A stretch of DNA of 64,000 nucleotides from Terrisporobacter sp. (GCA_029851945.1 JARKUZ010000092.1:4640-68639); one strand, 5' to 3'; positions 8,011-16,178 are shown, counted from the stretch's first letter. A program made the numbers and translations. The notes: generated by a model from the letters alone, not told the origin.

Positions 8011-8442
8011 ATGAAGAAATTTATAGTGATTTTAAGTGTTACTTTATTAATGTTAACAATGATTGGATGTGCAGGAGCATCAGATTATGAGATTAAATTA
8101 ATAAATGATTATCATGTTATGAGAATGTCTGCTAACAATGTAAAAATTTTCAAAGAAGATGGTAAAGATACAACAGGCAAAGCTCCAAGTATACCTCCAT
8201 ATTATGAAGATAAAGAAGAAGATTATAACTCAGAGTCAGTAGAAAAAGTAGGACAAGATGATAGATATATATTAGCTAAAACTAATAAAAATATGTATTA
8301 TATATTAGATACAAAAAAGGAGACACTATTAGAATATCTTTCACAGTCAGAGTTTGAAAATTATAAAAAAGAATTAAACATCGCTAATGATATAGGGCTT
8401 AAAGGCTTAGAAGAATATGAAAAAATTAAGATAAAAATATAG
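8011..8442 (+). CDS. Hypothetical lipoprotein
   Basis: 143 residues. The signal peptide ends in a lipobox (MIGC), giving a lipidated Cys20. The mature part is a small charged domain with no family I recognise. AAGGGGAAG precedes the ATG. It is monocistronic: the terminator stem begins inside its last codons and includes the TAG stop. Confidence 0.75.
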   Translation: MKKFIVILSVTLLMLTMIGCAGASDYEIKLINDYHVMRMSANNVKIFKEDGKDTTGKAPSIPPYYEDKEEDYNSESVEKVGQDDRYILAKTNKNMYYILDTKKETLLEYLSQSEFENYKKELNIANDIGLKGLEEYEKIKIKI

Positions 8443-8471
8443 TATGGAAATATTATTCATACTATATTTTT
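8434..8471 (+). terminator. Terminator overlapping the stop codon of the 8011 lipoprotein gene
   Basis: AAAAATATAGTATG pairs with CATACTATATTTTT around an 11-base loop. The upstream arm includes the TAG stop at 8440-8442. Confidence 0.8.
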
Positions 8472-8572
8472 ATGTATGTCTTCAATATTATATTAAAACA
8501 TAACCAATTTTTAAGAGAATTTTCTTCATAATATAGACAAATGTTAAATAGTATAGTAATCATGATTTCTAA

Positions 8573-8830
8573 ATAATGGGGAAATATAATGGGAATAAAA
8601 TCAAATTACGAGATTCAAGCAGAAAAAAGCAAGTTAGAGTTAATAAAGTGGGATCATGGATTAATCTTTTTGAATTTTTACCAGTAATGATTATATTTTA
8701 TGAAGAAGACTGTGATTTTCCAGCGGAATTTAAAATTTTGTGGGATGAAAATACTCTAGATTATATGCATTATGAAACTACATTTTATGCAGTTGCACAT
8801 CTTTTTGAAAGAATGGAAGAATTGATATAA
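8573..8830 (+). pseudogene. 5'-truncated DUF3786-like fragment
   Basis: The 84-residue frame carries the C-terminal half of DUF3786: LFEFLPVMIIFYEEDCDFPA, then ILWDENTLDYMHYET. The family is usually about 190-220 residues and occurs beside corrinoid proteins in anaerobes. There is no ribosome site before the ATG at 8576 and a stop lies just upstream in frame, so the 5' half is missing. No corrinoid gene lies nearby. Confidence 0.6.
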
Positions 8831-8834
8831 ACAC

Positions 8835-8863
8835 AAGGGTGTCCCAAAAATGTCACACCCTTT
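8835..8863. terminator. Hairpin terminator, same type as at 40577
   Basis: AAGGGTGT and ACACCCTT enclose CCCAAAAATGTC. The element at 40577-40608 has almost the same sequence (GTCCCAAAAATGTGACACCC), so this is a repeated intergenic hairpin. Confidence 0.6.
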
Positions 8864-8902
8864 AGAGTATATTAATTATTAAAAATACAATATAAAATTA
8901 TC

Positions 8903-8957
8903 ACGCAAGCACCACTTTCATTGAAATTTCATTATTGCAAGCACTGCTTTCTTGCTA
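8903..8957. repeat. GC-richer structured segment, possible dispersed repeat
   Basis: CGCAAGCACCACTTTCA and TTGCAAGCACTGC flank a TGAAATTTCA palindrome. The segment stands out from AT-rich surroundings. The TGAAATTTCA core recurs in the element at 16019-16080. Confidence 0.35.
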
Positions 8958-9010
8958 AAAATAAGAACTTTCTTTATGATTGAGGTATATTGGCGAAAGG
9001 AGATTATACT

Positions 9011-9511
9011 ATGGAATTTGGAGATAAGATTAAAGAACTGAGAACAAAAAATCAACTTACACAGGAACAGTTTGCTATGCGATTAAACGTAACTAGACAG
9101 GCTGTATCCAATTGGGAGAATAATCGTAATCTTCCAGACCTGGAGATGATAATCCTTATTTCAAGTGTTTTTCATATTTCGATCGATGAATTAATTTTAG
9201 GAGGCAATAATATGAACAACATGACAGAAAAGTTAATTAAGGATGGAAATACAACAAGGCGTGTAAGATTGAACTTGGTTACGACTTTGATAGGAACATT
9301 TTTACTATTTTTTGGATTTGCTTGCTTATTTATTAAGGCAAATTCGGTAGAATATATCGACGCATCAGGAATTTTACATGAGAATTTTTATCTTTTACCA
9401 ATTGGTTTTCTTTTCATTTTTGCTGGAATGATTGTATTTATGGTTACTGGGGCTAAATTTCTTATTGATGTGATTCGAAATAGAAAAGATAGTAGACAAG
9501 AGAATAACTAA
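9011..9511 (+). CDS. XRE-family regulator with C-terminal membrane helices
   Basis: 166 residues from the ATG at 9011, chosen because AAAGGAG lies just before it; the TTG 21 bases upstream has no site. Residues 5-60 are a classical helix-turn-helix (LTQEQFAMRLNVTRQAVSNW) ending with ISIDELILGG. Two hydrophobic helices follow at about residues 90-110 and 128-150. Membrane-linked XRE proteins of this design are common in Firmicutes and often sense the envelope. No target gene is obvious: the next sequence is a decayed pentapeptide gene. Confidence 0.8.
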   Translation: MEFGDKIKELRTKNQLTQEQFAMRLNVTRQAVSNWENNRNLPDLEMIILISSVFHISIDELILGGNNMNNMTEKLIKDGNTTRRVRLNLVTTLIGTFLLFFGFACLFIKANSVEYIDASGILHENFYLLPIGFLFIFAGMIVFMVTGAKFLIDVIRNRKDSRQENN

Positions 9512-9515
9512 AATA

Positions 9516-9817
9516 AATTGTATTTTTAAATCTACAATTATAAATGACACAACTCTAAGTATGAATGATTTAACAGACTCTATTTTTAATAAAGTTGTTT
9601 TAAATAATGTAAATATAAAGATGACAGATTTAAGAAAAGTAAATTTTGTACAGTGTATTTTAATGGAGTAGATTTTTCTAAAAGTGATTTACGTAATACC
9701 AACTTTAATGGTATGGAATTTAACAATGTAAAATTTGAAGGAGCAAACATGGATAAGTCTACATTCAATTCATTAAAAGGAATTGGTGTTGAGCTTAACA
9801 ATATCAATATAATCTAA
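9516..9817 (+). pseudogene. Decayed pentapeptide-repeat protein
   Basis: Two frames together give a run of pentapeptide repeats: CIFKS, MTDLRKVNF, then (after a shift) NGVDFSKSDLRNTNFNGMEF, then KFEGANM. Adding one T to the run near 9655-9660 restores a single frame. No start codon or ribosome site is present and the 5' end is cut at the end of the XRE gene. The family includes Qnr/McbG-like gyrase protectors, but that role is not inferred for this remnant. Confidence 0.75.
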
Positions 9818-9881
9818 ATTTTATATACAACAAATTTCTAAAAATTATATAATAATAAATAATTGGAATTGGAGGATTCTT

Positions 9882-10205
9882 ATGGCTCTTGGATATTTAT
9901 TTATATTATTTGTATTTATTATATTGATTAGTATTCTTGGAATTCTAGGATTGTATTTCGTAAAAAATCAAAAAGTTAAAAATATTCTATTTTATGTTTT
10001 GTTTGCATGGTCACTTATAATTTCTTTTATGAATGTTACTAGCTTACCTAATAACTATATATTCCAAAGAGTATTTGGTTTATTTATAGGAATATTATCT
10101 ATAATTTCAGTTTTTATTAAATTAAAACTTCCAAATAAAGCTAACATAGCTTATTTAGTTATGTATATTTCAATTGCTCTAAGTGTATTTGATTTGATTT
10201 TTTAA
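9882..10205 (+). CDS. Four-helix membrane protein, 107 aa
   Basis: Hydrophobic segments fill most of the protein (about residues 4-27, 33-51, 60-79 and 86-105) with short charged loops. TTGGAGGATT precedes the ATG. Family not recognised. It is monocistronic, followed by a terminator at 10293. Confidence 0.65.
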   Translation: MALGYLFILFVFIILISILGILGLYFVKNQKVKNILFYVLFAWSLIISFMNVTSLPNNYIFQRVFGLFIGILSIISVFIKLKLPNKANIAYLVMYISIALSVFDLIF

Positions 10206-10292
10206 TTCAAATAAATGCAGTATTGAATATTGAGATTCTGAAACAACAATTTAATATTTTACTAAAGTAATAGAGCATTTTTAAAGATTAGG

Positions 10293-10332
10293 GTAGTAAA
10301 TAAAAAGCAGTTTTTTTATTTACTACTTTTTT
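10293..10332 (+). terminator. Rho-independent terminator
   Basis: GTAGTAAATAAAAA pairs with TTTTTATTTACTAC, followed by TTTTTT. Confidence 0.8.
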
Positions 10333-10371
10333 ATATTTTAATTTAGTAACTTAAAAAAATTAAAGATAATC

Positions 10372-10434
10372 TTGACATGTATTAACAAAACAGTTACCAT
10401 ATGTATATATAATAAATATACAGTTATAAACTGT
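10372..10434 (+). promoter_or_regulatory. Promoter and palindromic operator of the GntR-ABC operon
   Basis: TTGACA (10372-10377) and TACCAT (10395-10400) are 17 bases apart. A palindrome ACAGTT-ATA-AACTGT occupies 10420-10434, and a further ACAGTT half-site overlaps the -10 region (10390-10395). This fits autorepression by the GntR protein encoded next. Confidence 0.65.
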
Positions 10435-10467
10435 TATATACGGCATTGAAAATAAGGAGGTAGAACT

Positions 10468-10842
10468 TTGAACATAGTCATAAGTAATTCTTCTGCAATT
10501 CCACTTTATGAACAAATACAAAATCAGATTAAATCACAAATTCTAAGTGGAGAATTAAAGAAAGATCAATTACTTCCATCCATAAGGTCCTTAGCAAAGG
10601 AATTGAAGGTAAGTATAATAACTACAAAACGTGCATATGAAGAGCTTGAAAAAGAAGGTTATATAGTAACTGTTGCAGGAAAAGGAAGTTTTGTGGGGAC
10701 TCAGAGTACAGAAAGATTAAAAGAAGCTGCTCTTTATGAGATGGAAAGTAAGCTAGAAGAAATAATAATCCAAGCGAAGAAGATGGGAATTAGTTTAGAA
10801 GAAGGGATAGAAATATTTAAAAGTATTTATATGGAGGTATAG
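10468..10842 (+). CDS. GntR family regulator, YtrA subfamily
   Basis: 124 residues. It starts with TTG, set by AATAAGGAGG seven bases upstream. Winged-helix HTH of the YtrA type: IPLYEQIQNQIKSQILSGEL, then LPSIRSLAKELKVS, then YEELEKEGYI. The C-terminal dimerisation part is short, as usual in YtrA proteins. The ABC ATPase gene follows three bases later, so this regulator probably represses its own exporter operon through the operator at 10420. B. subtilis YtrA behaves this way and responds to cell-wall antibiotics. Confidence 0.85.
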   Translation: MNIVISNSSAIPLYEQIQNQIKSQILSGELKKDQLLPSIRSLAKELKVSIITTKRAYEELEKEGYIVTVAGKGSFVGTQSTERLKEAALYEMESKLEEIIIQAKKMGISLEEGIEIFKSIYMEV

Positions 10843-10845
10843 AAT

Positions 10846-11715
10846 ATGGAATGCATAGAAATTAAAGACCTAAAAAAAGATTTAGGTAGTTTTTCCTTAA
10901 AGATAGATAATTTAAAAATACCAAAAGGATTTGTAACAGGATTTATAGGTCCTAATGGTTCAGGAAAGACTACTACAATAAAATTAATCATGAACATGTT
11001 AAATAAAGATGCAGGAAGTATAAAATTCTGGGGAACAGAGTATAAAAAAGAAAATATAGATTTAAAAGAAAAAATTGGGTATGTGGGGGATCCAAGTGGA
11101 TATTTACAAGATGCGAAGATTAGTGTGATAAAAAAAACTATATCTGTATTTTACAAAAATTGGGACGAAAAAATATATGAAAAATATATGAAGCAATTTG
11201 GATTAACAGAAGATAAACCATATAAAGAATTATCAAAAGGACAACAAAAGAAATTTGAAATAGTTATGGCCATGTCTCATCATCCAAAATTAATAATAAT
11301 GGATGAACCTACTGCTAATTTAGATCCTCTTGTAAGAAATGAAGTATTAGAAATTTTACAAGAAAGAATAGAAGAGGATAATGCCACAGTATTCTTTTCT
11401 ACTCATATAACAAGCGACTTAGACAAGATAGGTGATTATTTAGTATTTATATATAAAGGAAATATATTTTTATCTGGTGATAAAGATACTATTTTACAGG
11501 AACATGTTATTGTGAAAGGTAAAAAGCAATTATTAAACAAAGAAATCAAATATTTATTTATATCAATAAATGAAAATGCTTTTGGTTTTGAAGGTTTAGT
11601 AAATAATAGAGAAAAAGCATATGAAGTATTTGGTGAAGAAGTACTATATGATAAACCGAATTTAGAAGATATTTTAACTTATTATACAAGGGGGAAAAAT
11701 AATGAGATGTATTAG
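10846..11715 (+). CDS. ABC transporter ATP-binding protein (YtrB-like)
   Basis: 289 residues. Walker A GPNGSGKTT is at residues 35-43, the signature is LSKGQQKK and Walker B with D-loop is LIIMDEPTANLD. A C-terminal extension of about 80 residues is usual for ABC-2 exporter ATPases. It lies three bases after the GntR gene and overlaps the permease gene by 14 bases, indicating tight co-translation. Probably drives export or envelope remodelling with the permease; substrate unknown. Confidence 0.9.
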   Translation: MECIEIKDLKKDLGSFSLKIDNLKIPKGFVTGFIGPNGSGKTTTIKLIMNMLNKDAGSIKFWGTEYKKENIDLKEKIGYVGDPSGYLQDAKISVIKKTISVFYKNWDEKIYEKYMKQFGLTEDKPYKELSKGQQKKFEIVMAMSHHPKLIIMDEPTANLDPLVRNEVLEILQERIEEDNATVFFSTHITSDLDKIGDYLVFIYKGNIFLSGDKDTILQEHVIVKGKKQLLNKEIKYLFISINENAFGFEGLVNNREKAYEVFGEEVLYDKPNLEDILTYYTRGKNNEMY

Positions 11716-12355
11716 CAAATTAGTAAGACTTAGTTTAAGTAATCTTTTATGTCTTAAAAAATATGTTTTATTTATAACAGTGTGCTTTTCTGTAGCATCA
11801 ATATTTAATCCTTCAATTTCTATTATGCTAATTGGCATGTTAACCTATATAACAGGATATCAGACAATAGCTTATGAAGATGCTTATGGGATAGATTATT
11901 TAATATCATATCTACCAGTTACAAAAAATGAGTATGTAATTTCTAGATATGTGTTTAATATACTTATGATAATTTTATCATGCTTAATATTTTCTTTAAT
12001 ATATTTTATATCTATTAAATTAAATATTGAAGGATATAGAATTATAGATTACAAAACGAATTTATATATAGGAATAACAAATGCTGTTATTTTAGTTTCT
12101 ATTTTTATACCAGTTATATTGAAATTAGGTGTGAAAAAAGCTAGATTTGCAATGACTGCTATTTTTATGATTGTAGTTATGATTCCATCTATAGGAATTA
12201 TGTTTATGGAAGAAAGCGAAACTATACGTAATATAGTTTATAAAATAAGTCAATTAGATGTTAATTTTATATTTATAGGATTTATTACTAGTATGATTTT
12301 AATATCTTATATTATTAGCAAGCAAATGTATATAAAAAAAGAAATAAAAAACTAA
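11702..12355 (+). CDS. ABC-2 type permease subunit
   Basis: 217 residues with about six hydrophobic helices and a basic C-terminus (KQMYIKKEIKN). It resembles the small ABC-2 permeases that pair with YtrB-like ATPases, including a conserved early stretch (YEDAYGIDYLISYLPVTKNE). The start overlaps the ATPase gene. It completes the GntR-ATPase-permease operon. Confidence 0.8.
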   Translation: MRCISKLVRLSLSNLLCLKKYVLFITVCFSVASIFNPSISIMLIGMLTYITGYQTIAYEDAYGIDYLISYLPVTKNEYVISRYVFNILMIILSCLIFSLIYFISIKLNIEGYRIIDYKTNLYIGITNAVILVSIFIPVILKLGVKKARFAMTAIFMIVVMIPSIGIMFMEESETIRNIVYKISQLDVNFIFIGFITSMILISYIISKQMYIKKEIKN

Positions 12356-12361
12356 AATAAA

Positions 12362-12456
12362 AAACTGGCTTTGACCATAGCGCCAACGACTTTGCTCGTT
12401 GCTCAAGTAACAAAGTTGAAAATTATGTGTTATCTACAGAACAGATAACACGTAAT
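12362..12456. repeat. Structured GC-richer intergenic element
   Basis: Two parts. 12370-12418 has CAACGACTTTG, TTGCTCAAG and ACAAAGTTG, able to pair with itself. 12422-12456 is a hairpin with arms ATTATGTGTTATCT and AGATAACACGTAAT and no T-run. The motif YCAACGACYTTGCTC recurs in inverse orientation near 16021-16036. Confidence 0.4.
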
Positions 12457-12583
12457 TTCATTAAGTAATAATTTATATGGATAGTAGATAATAAAATAAT
12501 TTAAAAATGAAGTGAGTGTATGAAAAAAGTTTATGATTTTCTTAATTCATTTTCAATGATTATTGTATCGAGATTGTTTTTAG

Positions 12584-12730
12584 GAAGAAGTTTATTCAAA
12601 AGATTACACCGAAGAACAGCTAAATGTATGGGCAACAGGTACTGTAGATTTGGATAAATGGGATCAATCTTTATTGTCACATTTTTCGGTTGTTGTAGTT
12701 GAAGATGGGATTATAGTAGACACCATGTAA
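12584..12730 (+). pseudogene. GNAT acetyltransferase 5' fragment
   Basis: The frame encodes EEVYSKDYTEEQLNVWATG, then DLDKWDQSL and VVVVEDGIIVDTM, matching the N-terminal part of GNAT enzymes (DYTEEQ...WA). It stops before the acetyl-CoA motif. The frame is preceded by a stop at 12581. A ribosome-site-bearing ATG at 12520 opens a different frame, so at least one indel and a 3' deletion have occurred. Confidence 0.65.
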
Positions 12731-12746
12731 ATTAAATATTCATGGA

Positions 12747-12784
12747 AATAGAGTAATAATATTAAAATTATTGCTCTATTTTTA
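12747..12784 (+). terminator. Terminator after the GNAT remnant
   Basis: AATAGAGTAATAAT pairs with ATTATTGCTCTATT across six bases and is followed by TTTTAT. Confidence 0.75.
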
Positions 12785-12792
12785 TATTTTAA

Positions 12793-12833
12793 GGGATTAT
12801 AAATTATCTGAATTGTGGATAATTTATAATCCC
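12793..12833. other. Perfect 16-bp-stem hairpin
   Basis: GGGATTATAAATTATC and GATAATTTATAATCCC flank nine bases. There is no T-run on either side, so it looks like a structural or operator element just upstream of the XRE promoter. Confidence 0.5.
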
Positions 12834-12849
12834 AACTGATACATCTATA

Positions 12850-12904
12850 AATGTAAAGTGTAGTTGACATAAAATGTAAAGCTAACTATACTAAAAATGT
12901 AAAG
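12850..12904 (+). promoter_or_regulatory. Sigma-A promoter overlaid by three AATGTAAAG repeats at 23-bp spacing
   Basis: TTGACA (12864-12869) and TATACT (12887-12892) are 17 bases apart, a near-consensus promoter. AATGTAAAG occurs at 12850-12858, 12873-12881 and 12896-12904, exactly 23 bases apart, before, inside and after the promoter core. The first two genes downstream are an XRE repressor and a membrane protein, so the repeats are probably the repressor's operators. Confidence 0.7.
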
Positions 12905-12934
12905 TAAAATTTATATTTTAGGAAAGGGTTCAAT

Positions 12935-13132
12935 ATGAAAAATAATATTCAAAAATTAAGAAAAGAAAGAAAGATTACTCAAGAGGAGCTGGGGAAGATG
13001 TGTGGAGTATCTAGACAAACAATAATTTCTTTAGAAAATGGAAAGTATAATCCGTCTATAATGCTGGCTCACAAAATAGCTGTCATATTTGATTGCATAA
13101 TTGAAGATGTATTTATATTTGAGGAGGAATAA
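12935..13132 (+). CDS. Small XRE-family regulator
   Basis: 65 residues, a single helix-turn-helix domain of the YozG/SinR-like type: LRKERKITQEELGKMCGVSR, QTIISLENGKYNPS, and the usual end IIEDVFIFEEE. AAAGGG precedes the ATG. The membrane-protein gene starts four bases after its stop. Such pairs are very common in Firmicutes and the regulator usually represses its own operon. The phased repeats at 12850-12904 are the likely binding sites. Confidence 0.9.
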   Translation: MKNNIQKLRKERKITQEELGKMCGVSRQTIISLENGKYNPSIMLAHKIAVIFDCIIEDVFIFEEE

Positions 13133-13135
13133 GAA

Positions 13136-13555
13136 ATGAAATCAGTGAAGAAAAATCTTATATTTTCAAGCGTATTATTAGGAGTAGGGGTTATATTTTT
13201 TATAGTATCATTACTAGATATACTACCAGACGATGCATTAGGTAGTTCTGTATTTGGTATGGGATGTGGATTTATCTCATTTGGGTTGGCTAGTACTATT
13301 AGAGGTTATAAGAATTATAAAAATCCTGAGAAAGTAGAAGAAATTGAGCTAATTGAAAATGATGAGAGAAATGTAATGTTAAGAGAAAAAACTAGTGCTA
13401 AGGTCTATTCTATATTTACTTATGTTCAGTGTGCAATAGTATTAGTAACTTCACTTCTTGGATATAAAGAGATAAGCATAGGATTTTCAATATTAGTAGT
13501 GGCAGAATTCGTAGTTTGGGCATTTTTAGCAAATTATTATTCTAAGCATTTTTAA
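13136..13555 (+). CDS. Four-helix membrane protein partnered with XRE regulator
   Basis: 139 residues. Two helices (about residues 8-28 and 35-55), a charged loop with ENDERNVMLREKTSAK, then two more helices. The loop sequence is typical of the DUF2178/DUF6442-type proteins encoded next to small XRE regulators. GAGGAGGAAT precedes the ATG. Role unknown; probably envelope related. Confidence 0.75.
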   Translation: MKSVKKNLIFSSVLLGVGVIFFIVSLLDILPDDALGSSVFGMGCGFISFGLASTIRGYKNYKNPEKVEEIELIENDERNVMLREKTSAKVYSIFTYVQCAIVLVTSLLGYKEISIGFSILVVAEFVVWAFLANYYSKHF

Positions 13556-13565
13556 TACTCAAAAG

Positions 13566-13598
13566 AACTCCAGTAGATTTAAATCTACTGGAGTTTTT
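13566..13598 (+). terminator. Terminator of the XRE-membrane protein operon
   Basis: AACTCCAGTAGATTT is perfectly complementary to AAATCTACTGGAGTT and is followed by TTT. Confidence 0.85.
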
Positions 13599-13768
13599 CA
13601 TATCACACATATATTATAAATGTTTATATTACTACAATTTAATATAAATATAGAAATTTATAAAAATAATGTATTATAAAAAAATAATAATAGTTACATA
13701 ATGTAAAATGAGATTATTTTCCAGATAAAATAATTTAAATAATAAGAAAAAGGAAAAGGATGATATAG

Positions 13769-15028
13769 ATGTCTCATATAAGTGCAAAAAATGGATATAA
13801 AAGTTTAGAGGAGAGGTTAAATAGATTTCCACAAGGTGCTCCTCCTTCAAAAACTCTCTATAAAATATTAGCTATGTTATTTACGGAAAAAGAAGCTGAA
13901 TTAGTTGCTCAACTACCAATTAAAGCATTTAGAGTAAAAACAGCTGCTAATATATGGAGTGTAAGTGAAAGTGAAGCATTAAAAATACTTGATACACTTG
14001 CTAGCAGGGCAATTTTATTAGATATAGAAGATGATAAGGGAAAACAATATATACTTCCTCCGCCAATGGCTGGATTTATAGAATTTGCTTTGATGAGAAC
14101 TAGAAATGATATTGATCAAAAACTTTTATCAGAACTTTATTATCAATATCTAAATGTTGAAGAGGATTTTATAAAGGATTTATTTTATTCAGCAGAAACA
14201 AAATTAGGAAGAGTTTTTGTTCAAGAAGAAGTATTAAGTAATGATAATGAAGTCACTATATTAGATTATGAAAGAGCTACTCACATCATAGAAGAAGCAG
14301 AGCATATAGCAGTAGGAATGTGCTATTGTAGACATAAAATGAAACATGTTGGTAAAGGCTGTGATGCTCCTATGGATATATGTATGACTTTTAATGGAAC
14401 AGCAAATTCTTTAATAAAATACAACTATGCAAGACGGATAGATGCTTCTGAGTGTAAAGAACTATTACATCAAGCATATGAACATAATTTAGTTCAATGT
14501 GGTGAAAATGTAAGAAGTGGAGTAAGTTTTATATGTAACTGCTGTGGATGTTGTTGTGAAGCATTATTAGCAGCTAGAAAATTTGGTAATATGCACCCAG
14601 TAGCAACTACTAGCTTTATACCAAATATTAATTATGATTCTTGTATAGGATGTGGAAAATGTGTAAAGGCATGTCCTATAGGAGCAATAAGTAAAGTAAA
14701 GGAAAATGATAAAAATATAATCAAGATCGATGAAGAAGTCTGTTTAGGATGTGGAGTTTGTGCTAGAAATTGTCCAAAAGGCAGCATAATACTTTTGAAA
14801 AGAAAAGAAAAAATAATTACTCCTGCAAATTCAGTACATAGGGTTGTCCTTATGGCTATAGAAAAAGGACAACTACAAGAACTTATATTTGATAATAAAG
14901 CATTAAGTAGCCATAGAGCAATGGCAGCTATACTATCTGCAATACTTAAATTACCTCCAGCTAAAAGAGCTTTAGCAAATGAACAAGTTAAATCAATATA
15001 TCTAGACCGATTATTAAGTATGAAATAA
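13769..15028 (+). CDS. 4Fe-4S dicluster-domain protein
   Basis: 419 residues. The N-terminal 100 residues resemble a winged-helix domain. The middle holds Cys-rich motifs (GMCYCRHKMKHVGKGCD, CNCCGCCCEALLA). Two ferredoxin motifs follow (CIGCGKCVKACP and CLGCGVCARNCP, about residues 290-345). Proteins of this layout occur widely in anaerobes as electron-transfer or redox-sensing proteins; the partner is not known. It has its own ribosome site (AAAGGATGAT) and a terminator, so it is monocistronic. Confidence 0.8.
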   Translation: MSHISAKNGYKSLEERLNRFPQGAPPSKTLYKILAMLFTEKEAELVAQLPIKAFRVKTAANIWSVSESEALKILDTLASRAILLDIEDDKGKQYILPPPMAGFIEFALMRTRNDIDQKLLSELYYQYLNVEEDFIKDLFYSAETKLGRVFVQEEVLSNDNEVTILDYERATHIIEEAEHIAVGMCYCRHKMKHVGKGCDAPMDICMTFNGTANSLIKYNYARRIDASECKELLHQAYEHNLVQCGENVRSGVSFICNCCGCCCEALLAARKFGNMHPVATTSFIPNINYDSCIGCGKCVKACPIGAISKVKENDKNIIKIDEEVCLGCGVCARNCPKGSIILLKRKEKIITPANSVHRVVLMAIEKGQLQELIFDNKALSSHRAMAAILSAILKLPPAKRALANEQVKSIYLDRLLSMK

Positions 15029-15031
15029 GAG

Positions 15032-15070
15032 ATAAAGGATGAACCCTATGTGAGCTCATCCTTTATTTTT
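15032..15070 (+). terminator. Terminator of the ferredoxin-type gene
   Basis: ATAAAGGATGA pairs with TCATCCTTTAT, followed by TTTTTAT. Confidence 0.85.
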
Positions 15071-15107
15071 ATGGTAAATAGAGTAATGAAATTAGTTTAA
15101 AGCTATT

Positions 15108-15156
15108 CAAAATAAAAAAACGTATTGACATTGAAGTCAATACGTTTTTTATTTTG
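15108..15156. terminator. Second, long bidirectional hairpin
   Basis: CAAAATAAAAA plus ACGTATTGAC pairs with GTCAATACGT plus TTTTTATTTTG around ATTGAA. Its A and T tracts would terminate transcription on both strands. The remaining bases to 15384 are AT-rich and presumably hold the glpP promoter. Confidence 0.75.
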
Positions 15157-15384
15157 AATATAATTATGTTATTTACATTATTTTTCCTAATATCATTAAG
15201 TCAATATACTTCATTTTTAGTAATTATATCGAAAAAAATATAACCAATTATAAGAAAACATAATAATATTAACGAATAGTTAACAAAAAGTGATAAAACA
15301 TTACAAGGATTTAATATATATCTAACATTTGATTGTTAATATAAAAATATAATAAAAATATTGTATCAGAAAAGGGAATTAAGA

Positions 15385-15960
15385 ATGAAAGAGAATATAA
15401 CAAAAAATCCTTTAATAGCTGCTGCTAGGTGTGATAACTTGGATAAAGCTGTGGAATCTAATGTTTCAGCAGTTATACTAATGGAAGGAAAACTAAGTTA
15501 TTTAATACAAGAGAAGTTTAAAACAATGAATGATAAAAAACCTATATTTATACATTTAGACTTATTAAAAGGTCTATCAAATGATGTTGAAGCTTTAAGG
15601 TTTATAAAAGAAAATATAAATCCAAAGGGTATTGTATCAACTAAAAGTACAGTATTAAATGCCGCTAAAAAAAGAGGACTAATGACAATACAAAGAATAT
15701 TTCTAATTGATAGTAAATCACTTAAAAATTCTATAGAAAGTATTATAGAAAATGATCCTGACATGGTAGAAGTTATGCCAGCTTTATGTGGAGAAATAGT
15801 AGGTAGATTAAAGAAAGAAATAAATAAACCAATTATTCTTGGCGGATTGATAGATAAAGAAGAACAAATTATTGAAGGATTAAAATCAGGAGCTGATGCA
15901 ATATCATTTAGCAAGGAAGAATTATGGAATATGAAAATAGATAAGGAAATAATTAAATAA
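15385..15960 (+). CDS. glpP: Glycerol-3-phosphate-responsive antiterminator GlpP
   Basis: 191 residues from the ATG at 15385; a TTG 24 bases upstream is less likely. The GlpP family is recognised from NPLIAAARCDNLDKAV, KPIFIHLDLLKGL, GIVSTKSTVLNAAKKRGLMT, DMVEVMPAL and ILGGLI. GlpP binds glycerol-3-phosphate and then the leader of glp mRNAs to prevent termination. It precedes the HAD-ABC importer operon, which suggests that operon handles glycerol-3-phosphate or its diesters. Confidence 0.9.
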   Translation: MKENITKNPLIAAARCDNLDKAVESNVSAVILMEGKLSYLIQEKFKTMNDKKPIFIHLDLLKGLSNDVEALRFIKENINPKGIVSTKSTVLNAAKKRGLMTIQRIFLIDSKSLKNSIESIIENDPDMVEVMPALCGEIVGRLKKEINKPIILGGLIDKEEQIIEGLKSGADAISFSKEELWNMKIDKEIIK

Positions 15961-16018
15961 AATAATAATTGGAAAACTAGATTTTTTACATTTATGCAAT
16001 ATTCATAACTTAGTGTAT

Positions 16019-16080
16019 TTTGAGCAAGGTCGTTGACTGAAATTTCATAGCGTCAATGCAGCGGATTAAGCGAAGCAAAT
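16019..16080. repeat. GC-richer structured segment in the leader between glpP and the HAD gene
   Basis: TTGAGCAAGGTCGTTGAC, then TGAAATTTCA, then GCGTCAATGCAGCGG and AAGCGAAGC. TTGAC can pair with GTCAA. The GAGCAAGGTCGTTGA arm is the reverse complement of a motif in the element at 12362, and TGAAATTTCA is shared with 8903. Confidence 0.4.
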
Positions 16081-16090
16081 TTTTATGATT

Positions 16091-16125
16091 ATTGGTGGAG
16101 ACTGGAGAAAACCATTAATTATAAA
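16091..16125 (+). promoter_or_regulatory. Purine-rich leader segment, candidate GlpP target
   Basis: GGTGGAGACTGGAGAAAACC (16094-16113) is bounded by GGT and ACC that can pair. It lies in the untranslated region after glpP and before the importer operon, where a GlpP-controlled leader would be expected. I see no clear terminator stem, so this is a weak suggestion. Confidence 0.25.
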
Positions 16126-16178
16126 GTAAATAAGATAGGAGGTTAATTTTACAATTTTTTTTGTTAAAGGAGTTTTGT

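Noticed and set aside
9586..9807. Minus-strand ORF of 73 codons
   Set aside because: It is antisense to the pentapeptide-repeat remnant; the Leu/Asn pattern is produced by those repeats.
12850..12904. Phased repeats considered as a CRISPR or plasmid iteron array
   Set aside because: Only three nine-base repeats overlying a promoter, with no replication gene or cas gene; an operator array fits better.
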